DNA of 42,688 nt from Myxococcus xanthus (lineage in GTDB: Bacteria > Myxococcota > Myxococcia > Myxococcales > Myxococcaceae), in NCBI RefSeq assembly GCF_013116825.1, contig NZ_JABFNS010000082.1, forward strand, positions 1-42,688, in the 5' to 3' direction. Below the pieces are notes generated by a model, which was not told where the DNA came from, made no database searches, and saw nothing but the letters and a program-made list of their open reading frames with translations. How positions within the stretch are numbered: position 1 is the stretch's first letter; each line of letters begins with the position of its first letter. Both the position numbers and the translations under genes were made by a program. Below are positions 8,070 to 18,854 of this stretch, one piece after another.

Positions 8070-9173
8070 ATGTTGCGACCTGTTGCACTCGTCCTGCTCC
8101 TGCTGGTCCCTTCGGGCGTGCTCGCCGTGGAGACCCTGCGCATCTCCATTGAGGACGCGGGCAGCGAGGTGCGCATCAGCGGCCGGGGGCTGGCCTCCGG
8201 GCCCGACAGCGAGGAGGCCACGTTCGCCCCCATCGCCTCGGGACAGGCGAACGTCCGCCGCAAGGGGAGCCGCATCGAGGTCAACGGCACGCCCGTGGAG
8301 GGCGACTCCGTCCGCTTCCGCGCTGGCATGTCGGAGGCCTCGGCCGCGCCTGGCACCGAGCCGCTCAAGGCGGGCGCGGCGCAGGTCCGCGGCGATGTGG
8401 TGGTGCGCCTGCACCGCAGTGGGCTGCAGCTCATCAACGTCATTCCCTTGGAGGACTACCTCGCCGCCGTGCTGGGCAGCGAGATGCCCGTGTCGTTTCC
8501 CCCGGAGGCCCTCAAGGCCCAGGCGGTGGCCGCCCGGACGTATGCGCTCCAGAAGAAACTGGATGCCTACAGCAACGCGTTCCACCTGGGCAGCAGCGTG
8601 CTCCATCAAGTCTACGGCGGCGTCAACCGCGAGGACCCTCGCACCAAGGCCGCCGTCGAGGCCACGCGGGGACAGGTGCTCACGTACGAGCTGGCGCCCA
8701 TCGAGGCGTACTTCCATGCCTCGTGCGGCGGCCGGACGGAGTCGGGGCTCGATGCCTTGCAGCGCGACCTGCCGTACCTCCAACCCGTCGACTGCCCCTG
8801 CGGAAAGCTCCCCGCCAGCCGGTGGTCGGCGACGCTCTCCGACGCGGACATCAAGGCGGCGCTCCGCCACCCGGCCCAGGGGCTCAAGGTGGCGGCCCGC
8901 ACGCGGACGCGGCGGGTGACGCGCGTCACCCTGGCGGACGGCACCTCCATGGACGGCGTGGAGCTGCGCCGCAAGCTTGGCTACACCCGGCTCAAGAGCC
9001 TGGGCTTCGAGGTGGAACGCACCGAGCGCGGTTACGTGTTCACCGGTCGCGGCTATGGCCACGGGGCGGGCCTGTGTCAGTGGGGCGCCAAGGCGCTCGC
9101 CGACAAGGGCCGGGAGTACCGGGAGATCCTCTCCCACTACTACCCCGGGGCCGAGCTGCAGCAGCTCTACTGA
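8070..9173 (+). CDS. SpoIID/LytB-domain protein (peptidoglycan-acting, exported)
   Basis: A 367-residue protein with an N-terminal signal peptide (about 1-19) and a SpoIID domain: the LEDYLAAVLGSEMP block (127-140), PEALKAQAVAARTYAL (145-160), the cysteine segment ASCGGRTES (217-225), and a C-terminal GRGYGHGAGLCQWGA motif. In spore-formers SpoIID is a lytic transglycosylase acting on glycan strands freed of stem peptides; Glu138 matches the region of its catalytic glutamate. Related proteins occur widely in non-sporulating Gram-negatives and may enhance amidases. A role in cell-wall remodelling is likely; a link to myxospore formation is speculation. I choose the ATG at 8070 because it begins the signal peptide; an in-frame TTG at 8034 would spoil it and overlaps the candidate -35 element. 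Confidence 0.88.
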   Translation: MLRPVALVLLLLVPSGVLAVETLRISIEDAGSEVRISGRGLASGPDSEEATFAPIASGQANVRRKGSRIEVNGTPVEGDSVRFRAGMSEASAAPGTEPLKAGAAQVRGDVVVRLHRSGLQLINVIPLEDYLAAVLGSEMPVSFPPEALKAQAVAARTYALQKKLDAYSNAFHLGSSVLHQVYGGVNREDPRTKAAVEATRGQVLTYELAPIEAYFHASCGGRTESGLDALQRDLPYLQPVDCPCGKLPASRWSATLSDADIKAALRHPAQGLKVAARTRTRRVTRVTLADGTSMDGVELRRKLGYTRLKSLGFEVERTERGYVFTGRGYGHGAGLCQWGAKALADKGREYREILSHYYPGAELQQLY

Positions 9174-9234
9174 TGCCTCTCGCGTCCGGCGCGCTTTCCG
9201 CGACGGCGTGGGGGCTGCTACAAGCGCCACCCCC

Positions 9235-11528
<2,294 letters not shown>

Positions 11529-11597
11529 CCGGGCGGATGGATTGCCCGGCTTCCCGCGTTCACTTGCTCACATGGGCCCCCCTTGCTAAGAGGGCCC
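11529..11597 (+). promoter_or_regulatory. Two hairpins in the tgt-yajC gap
   Basis: A 6-bp perfect stem (11529-11534 with 11544-11549, loop 9) starts right after the tgt stop. A second hairpin pairs GGGCCC at 11574-11579 with 11592-11597, with weak extra pairing inside. The 142-nt gap is long for an otherwise tight operon. The hairpins may attenuate read-through into the sec genes or mark the end of one transcript. No strong T-run is present. Confidence 0.35.
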
Positions 11598-11670
11598 CCT
11601 TTCGGATGGTTTCCTCGAACAAAATCGGGGGCCTTCCATCCCAAGCTTTCCTCAACCGACGAGGCAGTGT

Positions 11671-12027
11671 GTGGCTGAGAGCTTTCTGATTCTGGCGCAG
11701 GCCGGTGGTGGCAATCCCCTGGGCACCCTGGGCTTCCTGGTCATCCTGGTGGGCATCATGTACTTCGTGATGATCCGCCCGCAGCAGAAGCAGTTGAAGG
11801 AGCACCGTGCGCTCCTCTCCGCGCTGAAGAAGGGTGATGAGGTCGTCACTTCCGGGGGCATCCTCGGGAAGATCCACCTCGTGGAGGAGCGCACCGTGAC
11901 GCTGGAGGTCTCCAGCGGCGTGCGCATCCGCGTGCTCAAGACGGCCATCAGCGCCAAGGGCGCGGTGGCGGAAGGCACGCCCGCGGCCCCCGCGGCGGCG
12001 GCCGGAGAGAAGAAGGAGGAGAAGTGA
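11671..12027 (+). CDS. yajC: Sec translocase accessory subunit YajC
   Basis: A 118-residue YajC: a short N-terminus, one transmembrane helix (about 17-35, GTLGFLVILVGIMYFVMI), the hallmark RPQQKQ just after it, and the small cytoplasmic domain with KKGDEVVTSGGILGKI. It associates with SecDF and SecYEG in the inner membrane. The C-terminal tail is extended with Ala/Lys/Glu-rich sequence. The start is GTG at 11671 with GAGG upstream. The stop overlaps the secD ATG by one base. Confidence 0.95.
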   Translation: MAESFLILAQAGGGNPLGTLGFLVILVGIMYFVMIRPQQKQLKEHRALLSALKKGDEVVTSGGILGKIHLVEERTVTLEVSSGVRIRVLKTAISAKGAVAEGTPAAPAAAAGEKKEEK

Positions 12028-13799
12028 TGGACCGCGGCTGGTGGTGGAAGTTCGGACTCATCGTCGCGGTGACGCTGGGCAGCATCTGGTTCCTCATCCC
12101 GACCTACTACTCGCTCGTCGTTCTCGACCGGGACCAGCGCAACAACCTGGCCGTGCTCGAGGAGCGGATGCCTGCCTGGGCGCCTCCCGCGAAGTACCGC
12201 CTGAACCTGGGGCTGGACCTCCAGGGCGGCATCCACATGGTGATGCGGGTGGACACCAAGACGGCGCTCCAGAAGCGGACCGAGCGCCGGGCGCAGCAGA
12301 TTGTCAATTACGTCAATGACAAGAAGCTGGGCGAGGTGACGGCGGACACGGACCCGGAGAAGCTCGAGGTCACCCTGACGGCGAAGGACCCGGGGACCAT
12401 GGACGCCATCCAGAAGGAGGTCCTGGCCACCTTCACTGACTTCAAGGAAGTCAGCCGCAGCGGCGCCTCGCTGGTGCTGGTGCAGGACGAGAGCCAGGCC
12501 AACGTCTTCCGGACGGAAGCGGTGGACCAGGCGATGCTCGTCATCCGCCGCCGCATCGACAAGTGGGGCGTGGCGGAAGTGGACGTGCGCAAGCTGGGCG
12601 CCGACTCCATCCAGATTTCGCTGCCGGGCCGCAGCAACGCGGAGCAGGCGAAGGAGCTGGTGGGGACCACCGCGCAGCTCGAGTTCCGGATGGTGGATGA
12701 CTCCAACCCGCAGTTCTTCGCGCAGCTGCTCCAGGCCACCCCGCCGCCGGCTGGCAGCGAAATCACGCTGACGACGGAGGGCGGCTTCCCGCAGCTCCAG
12801 GCCCCGACGCGTGAGGCCATCATCGAGTACACGAAGGACAAGGTGCCGGAGAACCGGGTGGTGCTCACCGAGTGCATCGCCAACCCGGTGAAGAAGAACG
12901 AGTGCACCTCGTACCGCTCCTACCTGCTGGACAAGAACGTGCCGCTGACTGGCGAGAGCCTGGCGAGCGCGGACGCGAACATCAGCCAGCTCAACGAGCC
13001 GGAGGTGAACATCTCCTTCGACCCCGCGGGCGCGCGCGAGTTCGAGCGGCTGACCGAGCAGGGTGTGGGCCGCCGCATGGCCATCGTGCTGGACGAGAAC
13101 GTCCAGACGGCGCCGAACATCAACGAGAAGATCAGCGGTGGTTCGGCCCGCATCACCATGGGTCGCATGGGCGGCCGCACCTTCGAGGAGTGGCTGGGCG
13201 AGGCCCAGACGCTGGCGCTGGTGCTCAAGGCCGGCGCGCTGCCTGCCCCTGTGACGGTGGGCGAGATTCGTCAGGTGGGCGCCAGCCTGGGTGACGAGCT
13301 CATCCGGAAGGGTGGCCTGGCGGCGGTGCTGGGCCTGGGCCTGGTCATCCTCTTCATGGCCATCTACTACAAGGCCTCAGGCCTCATCGCGGACCTCGCG
13401 CTGGTGCTCAACGGCCTGCTCATCCTGGCGGGACTGGCCTTCTTCAACGCCACGCTGACGCTGCCGGGCATCGCCGGCTTCGTGCTGACGCTGGGGGTGG
13501 CGGTGGATGCCAACGTGCTCATCAACGAGCGCATCCGCGAGGAGCTGGGACACGGCAAGTCGGCCCGGGCGGCGGTGGACCAGGGCTACGACCGGGCCTT
13601 CTGGACCATCTTCGACTCGCACGTGACGGCGCTCATCTCCGCCTTCATCCTGTTCTTCACGGGAACCGGACCGGTGCGAGGCTTCGCCACCACGCTCATC
13701 ATCGGCCTGCTGGCGTCGCTGTTCACGTCCATCACGGTGACGCGAGTCATCATGACCTACTTCGTCCACGGTCGTAACGCGAAGATCGTCTCCGTCTGA
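12027..13799 (+). CDS. secD: Protein translocase subunit SecD
   Basis: A 590-residue SecD, part of the proton-motive-force-driven complex that completes protein export. It has an N-terminal transmembrane helix (about 7-26), the conserved GLDLQGGIHMVM motif, a large periplasmic region, the SecD family segments GVAEVDVRKLG and GRRMAIVLDENV, and five C-terminal transmembrane helices containing TLGVAVDANVLINERIREE. It is complete. The ATG at 12027 shares one base with the yajC stop and has a strong AAGGAGG site; a GTG three bases upstream is also possible. secF follows after 23 nt. Confidence 0.97.
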   Translation: MDRGWWWKFGLIVAVTLGSIWFLIPTYYSLVVLDRDQRNNLAVLEERMPAWAPPAKYRLNLGLDLQGGIHMVMRVDTKTALQKRTERRAQQIVNYVNDKKLGEVTADTDPEKLEVTLTAKDPGTMDAIQKEVLATFTDFKEVSRSGASLVLVQDESQANVFRTEAVDQAMLVIRRRIDKWGVAEVDVRKLGADSIQISLPGRSNAEQAKELVGTTAQLEFRMVDDSNPQFFAQLLQATPPPAGSEITLTTEGGFPQLQAPTREAIIEYTKDKVPENRVVLTECIANPVKKNECTSYRSYLLDKNVPLTGESLASADANISQLNEPEVNISFDPAGAREFERLTEQGVGRRMAIVLDENVQTAPNINEKISGGSARITMGRMGGRTFEEWLGEAQTLALVLKAGALPAPVTVGEIRQVGASLGDELIRKGGLAAVLGLGLVILFMAIYYKASGLIADLALVLNGLLILAGLAFFNATLTLPGIAGFVLTLGVAVDANVLINERIREELGHGKSARAAVDQGYDRAFWTIFDSHVTALISAFILFFTGTGPVRGFATTLIIGLLASLFTSITVTRVIMTYFVHGRNAKIVSV

Positions 13800-13822
13800 C
13801 CGGCCGGAGTCCGGGAACCGTC

Positions 13823-15001
13823 ATGCAGATTCTCAAGAACAAGACGAACATCGACTTCATCGGCAAGCGCAAGCCCGCGCTGTTTCTCTCCACGGTGCTG
13901 AACCTGGCGATCATCGTCGGCATCGCCGCCTTCGGCTTCAACTTCGGCGTGGACTTCGCGGGCGGCACGGTGGTGGAGGTGAAGTTCGACCACCCCATCA
14001 CCGCCGAGGAGGTTCGCGAGCGCGCGGAAAAGGGCGGCCTGCCGGACGTCAGCGTGCAGAACATCGGCGCGGCGGAGGAGAACACCTTCCTGCTCCGCAT
14101 GGGCGGCGTCACGCAGCTCAACGAGGAGAGCGGTGCCAAGGGCAAGGAGGCCCTAGAGGCGCTGGGGGGCGTGCGCAACGTCTACTCGGACCTGCCCAAT
14201 GGCATCATCCGCTTCCGCGCCGCGCAGCCCATGGACTCCGACGCCATCAAGAAGGCGGTGGAGTCGGCGGGCATCGGTGTGCAGGAAGTGCGTGACCTGG
14301 GCGAGGCCCAGGGCGGCACGGGCTACGACTACCAGGTGGTGGCCAGCGGCATGGCGGACCGCGTGTTCGCCGCGCTCAACGCCGGACTGGAGAAGCCGGA
14401 CTTCGAGCAGCGCCGCGTGGACTACGTCGGTCCGCAGGTGGGCAAGCAGCTGCGCAACCGCGGCATCATGGCGCTGCTGTACTCGATGGTCGCCATCCTC
14501 ATCTACGTGGCGTTCCGGTTCGACTTCAAGTTCGGTCCGGGCGCGCTCTTGTCCATGGTCCATGACGTCATCATGGTGGCGGGCTACTACCTGGTGAGCC
14601 GGCGCGAGTTCAACCTGACGGCCATCGCGGCGCTGCTGACGGTGGTCGGCTACTCCGTCAACGACACCATCGTCATCTACGACCGCATCCGCGAGGACAT
14701 GGCCAAGTACAAGGGCAAGCCCTTCGCGGAGGTCATCAACATCGCCATCAACGACACGCTGGGCCGCACCATCCTCACGTCCGGCACCACGGCGTTGTCG
14801 CTCATCGGTCTGCTCATCTTCGGCGTGGGCGAGATCTTCGACTTCGCCATGGCGATGCTGGTCGGCATCGTGGTCGGTGTGTACTCGACCATCTACATCG
14901 CCAGCCCGCTGACCATCTGGCTGGACGAGCGCGCCGCGGCGAAGGAAGCCCGTCTGCGCGCCAGCGGCAACATGGACCACCAGCAGCCGAACGCTGCGTG
15001 A
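13823..15001 (+). CDS. secF: Protein translocase subunit SecF
   Basis: A 392-residue SecF, partner of SecD in the inner membrane. Signatures are GVDFAGGTVVEVKF after the first transmembrane helix and, in the C-terminal membrane region, GYSVNDTIVIYDRIRED and LTSGTTALSLIGLLIFG. Six transmembrane segments are expected: one N-terminal and five C-terminal around a periplasmic domain. It has a longer periplasmic part than the E. coli protein (392 versus roughly 320 residues). It ends the queA-tgt-yajC-secD-secF run and is followed by two hairpins. Confidence 0.97.
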   Translation: MQILKNKTNIDFIGKRKPALFLSTVLNLAIIVGIAAFGFNFGVDFAGGTVVEVKFDHPITAEEVRERAEKGGLPDVSVQNIGAAEENTFLLRMGGVTQLNEESGAKGKEALEALGGVRNVYSDLPNGIIRFRAAQPMDSDAIKKAVESAGIGVQEVRDLGEAQGGTGYDYQVVASGMADRVFAALNAGLEKPDFEQRRVDYVGPQVGKQLRNRGIMALLYSMVAILIYVAFRFDFKFGPGALLSMVHDVIMVAGYYLVSRREFNLTAIAALLTVVGYSVNDTIVIYDRIREDMAKYKGKPFAEVINIAINDTLGRTILTSGTTALSLIGLLIFGVGEIFDFAMAMLVGIVVGVYSTIYIASPLTIWLDERAAAKEARLRASGNMDHQQPNAA

Positions 15002-15014
15002 GCCACCCGCACCT

Positions 15015-15094
15015 GAGGCCTTCCTTCCGTTGAGGAAGGCCTCGCGCGATGGACACCGACAGGGCCCTCTTCCTTCACGGGAAGCAGGGCCCTG
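15015..15094. terminator. Double-hairpin terminator region between convergent genes
   Basis: Two strong inverted repeats lie between secF and the convergent barrel gene. The first is a perfect 11-bp stem (15015-15025 with 15033-15043). The second has a 14-bp stem with one bulged C (15060-15073 with 15080-15094). Neither has a good T-run, but together they are well placed to stop transcription from both sides. Confidence 0.6.
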
Positions 15095-15112
15095 GGTGTT
15101 TCAGGGGGGCTC

Positions 15113-15715
15113 TCAGAAGCGCGCGCCCAGCGTGAGCGAGGCGTCCAGCAGGCCGCCGTTGGCGTCCTCCACGGCGCCGTCCGCCCAGCCTTCGCTGAGG
15201 AGGACGCGGTACGTGGTCCGGATGCCCGCCGTGAGCGCGCCGCGGTTGAACTCCACGCCCGCGGCCAGGGGGACCTCCGGCATCGTGTCTGACTGGTAGA
15301 GCTCCTCCACCGGGCCGCGGACATTCATGTGGGAGACGCCCACCCCCGCGCCGACGAAGGGCCGGACGGTGGTGAGGAAGGGCGGTGACACCTTCACCAG
15401 CGCGCTGCCGCCCTGCCGGACGAGCGAGGGCTGCTCCGGCAGGCGGCCGTCGGTGATGCCGTTGCGGGAGCCCTCGTAGCCCACTTCGAAGCCGAGGAAG
15501 GTGGTGGGCTGGATGTTGAGCGTCACTCCCCAGGCCGGGCCCGTGCTCGTCAGGTCGCCCAGGCCTCCGGTGAAGTCGCCCACGCCGCCGCGGAGGAACA
15601 CATTCAGGTCACCACGTTTTCCGTCGCGCCGCTCCTGCGCGCCCGCCGAACCCGCGGTGCCCAGCGTGGCGAATGCCAGGGCCAGCGTGGCGGCCCGGAT
15701 ACCTCTTGGATGCAT
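15113..15715 (-). CDS. Outer-membrane beta-barrel protein
   Basis: A 200-residue protein with a signal peptide (about 1-26, ending GSAGAQ). Alternating hydrophobic and polar strands follow, with many Gly and aromatic residues (FLRGGVG, PFVGAGVGVSHM, GLLDASLTLGARF) and a C-terminal Phe, the usual signature of an outer-membrane barrel. It resembles the small OmpW/opacity-type eight-strand barrels, but I cannot name a family. The ATG at 15715 is chosen because GAGG lies about 8 nt upstream and the signal peptide starts there; an in-frame GTG lies at 15727. It is divergent from recJ and convergent with secF. Confidence 0.82.
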   Translation of the reverse strand: MHPRGIRAATLALAFATLGTAGSAGAQERRDGKRGDLNVFLRGGVGDFTGGLGDLTSTGPAWGVTLNIQPTTFLGFEVGYEGSRNGITDGRLPEQPSLVRQGGSALVKVSPPFLTTVRPFVGAGVGVSHMNVRGPVEELYQSDTMPEVPLAAGVEFNRGALTAGIRTTYRVLLSEGWADGAVEDANGGLLDASLTLGARF

Positions 15716-15859
15716 GCTCGACCTCACTGTTTTCGGGTGTGCGTTTGAACCTGCTCACCGGCGACCGACCGTGCGTGAACCAGCGGGCCACCATGCGTGC
15801 GCTCGTCTGAACGTCTGTGCAGGAGGGGAAGTGTCGGGTTCAAGGTTGGACTGTCCTGG

Positions 15860-15871
15860 TCAGACGTCTGA
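15860..15871. promoter_or_regulatory. 12-bp palindrome between the barrel gene and recJ
   Basis: TCAGACGTCTGA is a perfect palindrome 62 bp before the recJ start. A partial copy of the half-site (ACGTCTG) lies about 50 bp upstream, near 15811-15817. It could be an operator for either divergent gene. The regulator is unknown and the match could be chance. Confidence 0.25.
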
Positions 15872-15932
15872 GGTACTGTCGCGTTCGTAGCCAATTCATC
15901 CCGCCAACTCCCCTCGGAGAAGGCGAGGAGGC

Positions 15933-17654
15933 GTGTCGAGCGTGCGGTGGTTGCTTCCAGATGTAGTCGAGCAGGAAGTGGCGTCCCTCGCGGGGGAGCT
16001 GTCACTGCACCCGCTCGCGGCGAAGGTGCTCTTGCACCGTGGCTACCGCACCCCCGAGTCCGCGTCGGCGTTCCTGTCGGACCGGTTGGCGGACCTGCCG
16101 GACCCGTTTCGCATGAAGGGGATGCCGGGGGCGGTGGACCGCATCATCCGGGCGATTCGTTCGCGGGAGAAGGTGACGCTCTACGGTGACTACGATGTGG
16201 ACGGCGTCTGCTCCACGTCGCTCCTGTACCTCTTCATGAAGGAGCTGGGCGCGCCGCCCGCGACGTACATCCCCCACCGGCTGGACGAAGGCTACGGCCT
16301 CAACGTCGGCGCGGTGGAGCGCATCGCCGCGGAGGGCACGCGGGTGCTGGTGACGCTGGACTGCGGCATCACCTCGGTGGCGGAAATCACCCGCGCCAAG
16401 GAGCTGGGCCTGGACGTGCTGGTGGTGGACCACCACACCGTGCCGCCCACGCTGCCGCCCGCGGTGGCGGTACTCAACCCGCACCAGCCTGGCTGCGAGT
16501 ACCCGACGAAGGCGCTGTGCGCCGCGGGCGTGGCCTTCAACTTCTGCATGGGCATCCGCAAGCGCCTGCGCGACGAGGGCTTCTTCGCCACCCGGAAGGA
16601 GCCCAACCTCCGGTCCATGATGGACCTGGTGGCGCTGGCCACGGTGGCGGACGTGGTGCCGCTCACGGGCGCCAACCGCATCCTGGTGACGCATGGCCTC
16701 CAGGAGCTGAGCGCGGGCCGTCGGCCGGGCGTGCGGGCCTTGAAGGAAGTGGCGGGCATGGACCCGGACGCCTCCGTCACCGCGGGTCAGGTGGGCTTCC
16801 GGCTGGGGCCTCGCATCAACGCGGCGGGCCGGCTGCATGACGCCTCGTTGGGACTTCAGCTGCTGTGCTCGGAGTCACCGGACACGGCGCGCTCACTGGC
16901 CGCGGTGTTGGACAGGGCCAACGCGGAGCGTCAGGGCATCGAGAGCAGCATCCTCACGCAGGCGCTGGCCCAGGCGGAGTCGCTGAAGGACGCGCGCGGC
17001 CTGGTGCTGTACGACGAAGGCTGGCACCCGGGCGTCATCGGCATTGTCGCCTCGCGCGTGGTGGAGCGCTTCTACCGGCCCACCGTCATGGTGGGGGTGA
17101 AGGACGGCGTGGGGAAGGGCTCGGCGCGCAGCATCGAGGCCTTCCACCTCCATGACGCGCTCAGTGGCTGCGCGGAGATGCTGACGCGCTTCGGCGGCCA
17201 CAAGCACGCCGCGGGGCTCACCATCGACGCGGAGCGGCTGCCCGCCTTCCGGGAGGCCTTTGAGAAGATTGCCTACCAGCGCCTCACGCCGGAGGACCTC
17301 ATCCCCCGGTGCCGCGTGGACGCGGTGGTGAATCCCAACGAGTTGGACGCTCACGCGGTTGAGTCGCTCCAGCGGCTGGGCCCCTTCGGGCAGGGCAATC
17401 CGGAGCCCGTGCTGGTGCTGCGCCGGCAAGTGGCTCGCCCGCGCGTGTTGCAGCCCAAGTCCGGCACGGGCAGCGGCCACCTCAAGCTGGCCCTGGCGGA
17501 CGCGCCGGAGCTGGACGCCATCGGCTTCAACATGGCGGACCGGGCCACGCTGGTGGATGGCCCGGTGGACCTGGCGTTTCAGGCCGGCTTCGACACGTTC
17601 CGAGGCCAGCGCAAGCTGTCTCTGCGGCTCAAGGACCTGCGCGTGGCCGCCTAG
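15933..17654 (+). CDS. recJ: Single-stranded-DNA-specific exonuclease RecJ
   Basis: A 573-residue RecJ, the 5'-to-3' single-strand exonuclease of recombination and mismatch repair. DHH-family motifs are visible: DYDVDG (86-91), DCG (143-145), DHH (166-168), ATVADVVPL, and the DHHA1 motif GGHKHAAG. All metal ligands look intact and the OB-fold C-terminal region ends with LKDLRVAA. The GTG start at 15933 has a strong AGGCGAGGAG site before it. The gene is convergent with the YHS-domain gene, with only 12 nt between stops. Confidence 0.96.
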   Translation: MSSVRWLLPDVVEQEVASLAGELSLHPLAAKVLLHRGYRTPESASAFLSDRLADLPDPFRMKGMPGAVDRIIRAIRSREKVTLYGDYDVDGVCSTSLLYLFMKELGAPPATYIPHRLDEGYGLNVGAVERIAAEGTRVLVTLDCGITSVAEITRAKELGLDVLVVDHHTVPPTLPPAVAVLNPHQPGCEYPTKALCAAGVAFNFCMGIRKRLRDEGFFATRKEPNLRSMMDLVALATVADVVPLTGANRILVTHGLQELSAGRRPGVRALKEVAGMDPDASVTAGQVGFRLGPRINAAGRLHDASLGLQLLCSESPDTARSLAAVLDRANAERQGIESSILTQALAQAESLKDARGLVLYDEGWHPGVIGIVASRVVERFYRPTVMVGVKDGVGKGSARSIEAFHLHDALSGCAEMLTRFGGHKHAAGLTIDAERLPAFREAFEKIAYQRLTPEDLIPRCRVDAVVNPNELDAHAVESLQRLGPFGQGNPEPVLVLRRQVARPRVLQPKSGTGSGHLKLALADAPELDAIGFNMADRATLVDGPVDLAFQAGFDTFRGQRKLSLRLKDLRVAA

Positions 17655-17666
17655 CGGCCGTGGCGC

Positions 17667-17894
17667 TCAGGCAATGCCCCAGCGGACGCGGCCCGGCGTC
17701 ATCAGCGCGCCGACGCGGGCCAGCTCGTTGAAGCGGAAGCGCTCCGCCTGCCTTTCGAAGGCGTGGCGGCACCGCTCCGAGCAGAAGAAGTAACGGCGCT
17801 TCTTGTACTCGGCGGTGGGACGGCCCTCGGGTGTGTCCAAGGTCTTCCCACATACGGGGTCCAAGTGCTGTCCTTGTCCCTGCGCGTTCTTCAT
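17667..17894 (-). CDS. Small YHS-domain protein
   Basis: A 75-residue protein dominated by a YHS domain: DPVCGKTLD (12-20), then YKKRRYFFCSERC (30-42) with Cys15, Cys38 and Cys42 as likely metal ligands. YHS domains occur in heavy-metal ATPases and small metal-binding proteins; copper or a related metal is likely but unproven. A longer in-frame reading to 18032 exists, but the ATG at 17894 has a good GGGAGG site and begins just before the domain, so I use it. An inverted repeat (17916-17931) 21 nt upstream may control it. Confidence 0.82.
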   Translation of the reverse strand: MKNAQGQGQHLDPVCGKTLDTPEGRPTAEYKKRRYFFCSERCRHAFERQAERFRFNELARVGALMTPGRVRWGIA

Positions 17895-17915
17895 CGCTCG
17901 CCTCCCTGCCCCCAG

Positions 17916-17931
17916 GGGAACCCAGGTTCCC
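17916..17931. promoter_or_regulatory. Candidate operator upstream of the YHS gene
   Basis: GGGAACC-CA-GGTTCCC has perfect 7-bp arms around 2 central bases and lies just upstream of the YHS ribosome site. It could be an operator for a dimeric regulator or form a short leader hairpin. No regulator gene is nearby. Confidence 0.35.
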
Positions 17932-17971
17932 GTCCCGGTTGAAATGAGAGCACACGGCGTGCCAAGCCCAA

Positions 17972-17991
17972 CTCCTTGAAGTCGCAAGGAG
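17972..17991 (-). terminator. Weak hairpin after the barrel gene
   Basis: A 7-bp stem (17972-17978 with 17985-17991) and a 6-nt loop lie about 88 nt past the stop of the minus-strand barrel gene at 18079. It could end the lipoprotein-barrel transcript. There is no clear T-run. Confidence 0.3.
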
Positions 17992-18078
17992 GGGGTACGG
18001 GCGAAGAGGGGAGGCGGTGGAAGAATCTTCATGGCCGCCCGCCGGGTGCAGCGCGGCGAGCGGCCGGTGAAGGCGACT

Positions 18079-18852
18079 TCAGAAGGCGGTGCCGAGGCTG
18101 CCGCCCAGGAAGAAGTCGTTGTGGTAGCCCCGGCGGTAGCCCATGGCCTCCAGCCGGAAGGCGAGGCGGAAGTTACCGGAGGAGGTCAGCCGGGGCCGGC
18201 CGCGGAAGCCCACGCCGTACTGAAGCAGTGGCTTGCTGCCGCTCACCTTCGTCTCCACCGTGTCGATGGTGATGGTGGACGACGTGTACGCGATGCCGCC
18301 ACCCACCTGGGCGAAGAAGCCGAAGTCGGACTTGCCGAGCTTCAGCTCATAGGCCGGGGCAATGGTGAAGTAGTGGAGGTGCGTCTTGCCCTGGATGAAG
18401 TCGGTGCCGTCGCTGGTGCCGCCGAACGTCCAGCGCACGTCGGCCCAGAGGGCCTCGCGAAGCGACTCGTTGTCGAGGATGCGGCCGTACTCCCACGTGG
18501 CGCGCACGCCCAGGCCCAGGCGCGTCTCCGCGGCCCGCCCGCGCGGGCTGTCCAGGAAGAGGGCGCCGGTGATGAACTCCATGGCCACGCCCAGGTTCGG
18601 GTCGTCGAGCCCGGAGAGGGGCTTGAAGCCGTCCTCGTCGTCGTCGTGCTCCTGCTCGGAGACGCGGCGGAAGTCGTCCGCCTCGTCCACCCTGGGGCGG
18701 ACGCGGTCATAGGAGTCGGAGGCGTCGTTGGCGGGCTCCTCGTCCGGGTAGGCGTAGGGGTCGTCCTCGTCCTGCGCCAGGGCGGGGGCGGACAGGGCGA
18801 GGCTGCCCAGGGCGCAACGCAAGAGCCACGTCTTCACGGAAGCTGTCCTCAT
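18079..18852 (-). CDS. Outer-membrane beta-barrel protein with acidic N-terminal region
   Basis: A 257-residue exported protein. The signal peptide spans about 1-26 (ALAQ before DEDD). A strongly acidic, low-complexity segment follows (about 27-75, many Asp/Glu), and then a barrel-like region with strands such as GVAMEFITGALFL, LGLGVRATWEYG, HYFTIAPAYELKLG and FLGGSLGTAF, ending in Phe. The acidic segment probably lies in the periplasm or binds cations. I cannot name a family. The ATG at 18852 starts 2 nt after the stop of the upstream lipoprotein gene, so the two are translated from one message; an upstream in-frame start would run into that gene. Confidence 0.8.
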   Translation of the reverse strand: MRTASVKTWLLRCALGSLALSAPALAQDEDDPYAYPDEEPANDASDSYDRVRPRVDEADDFRRVSEQEHDDDEDGFKPLSGLDDPNLGVAMEFITGALFLDSPRGRAAETRLGLGVRATWEYGRILDNESLREALWADVRWTFGGTSDGTDFIQGKTHLHYFTIAPAYELKLGKSDFGFFAQVGGGIAYTSSTITIDTVETKVSGSKPLLQYGVGFRGRPRLTSSGNFRLAFRLEAMGYRRGYHNDFFLGGSLGTAF

Positions 18853-18854
18853 GC

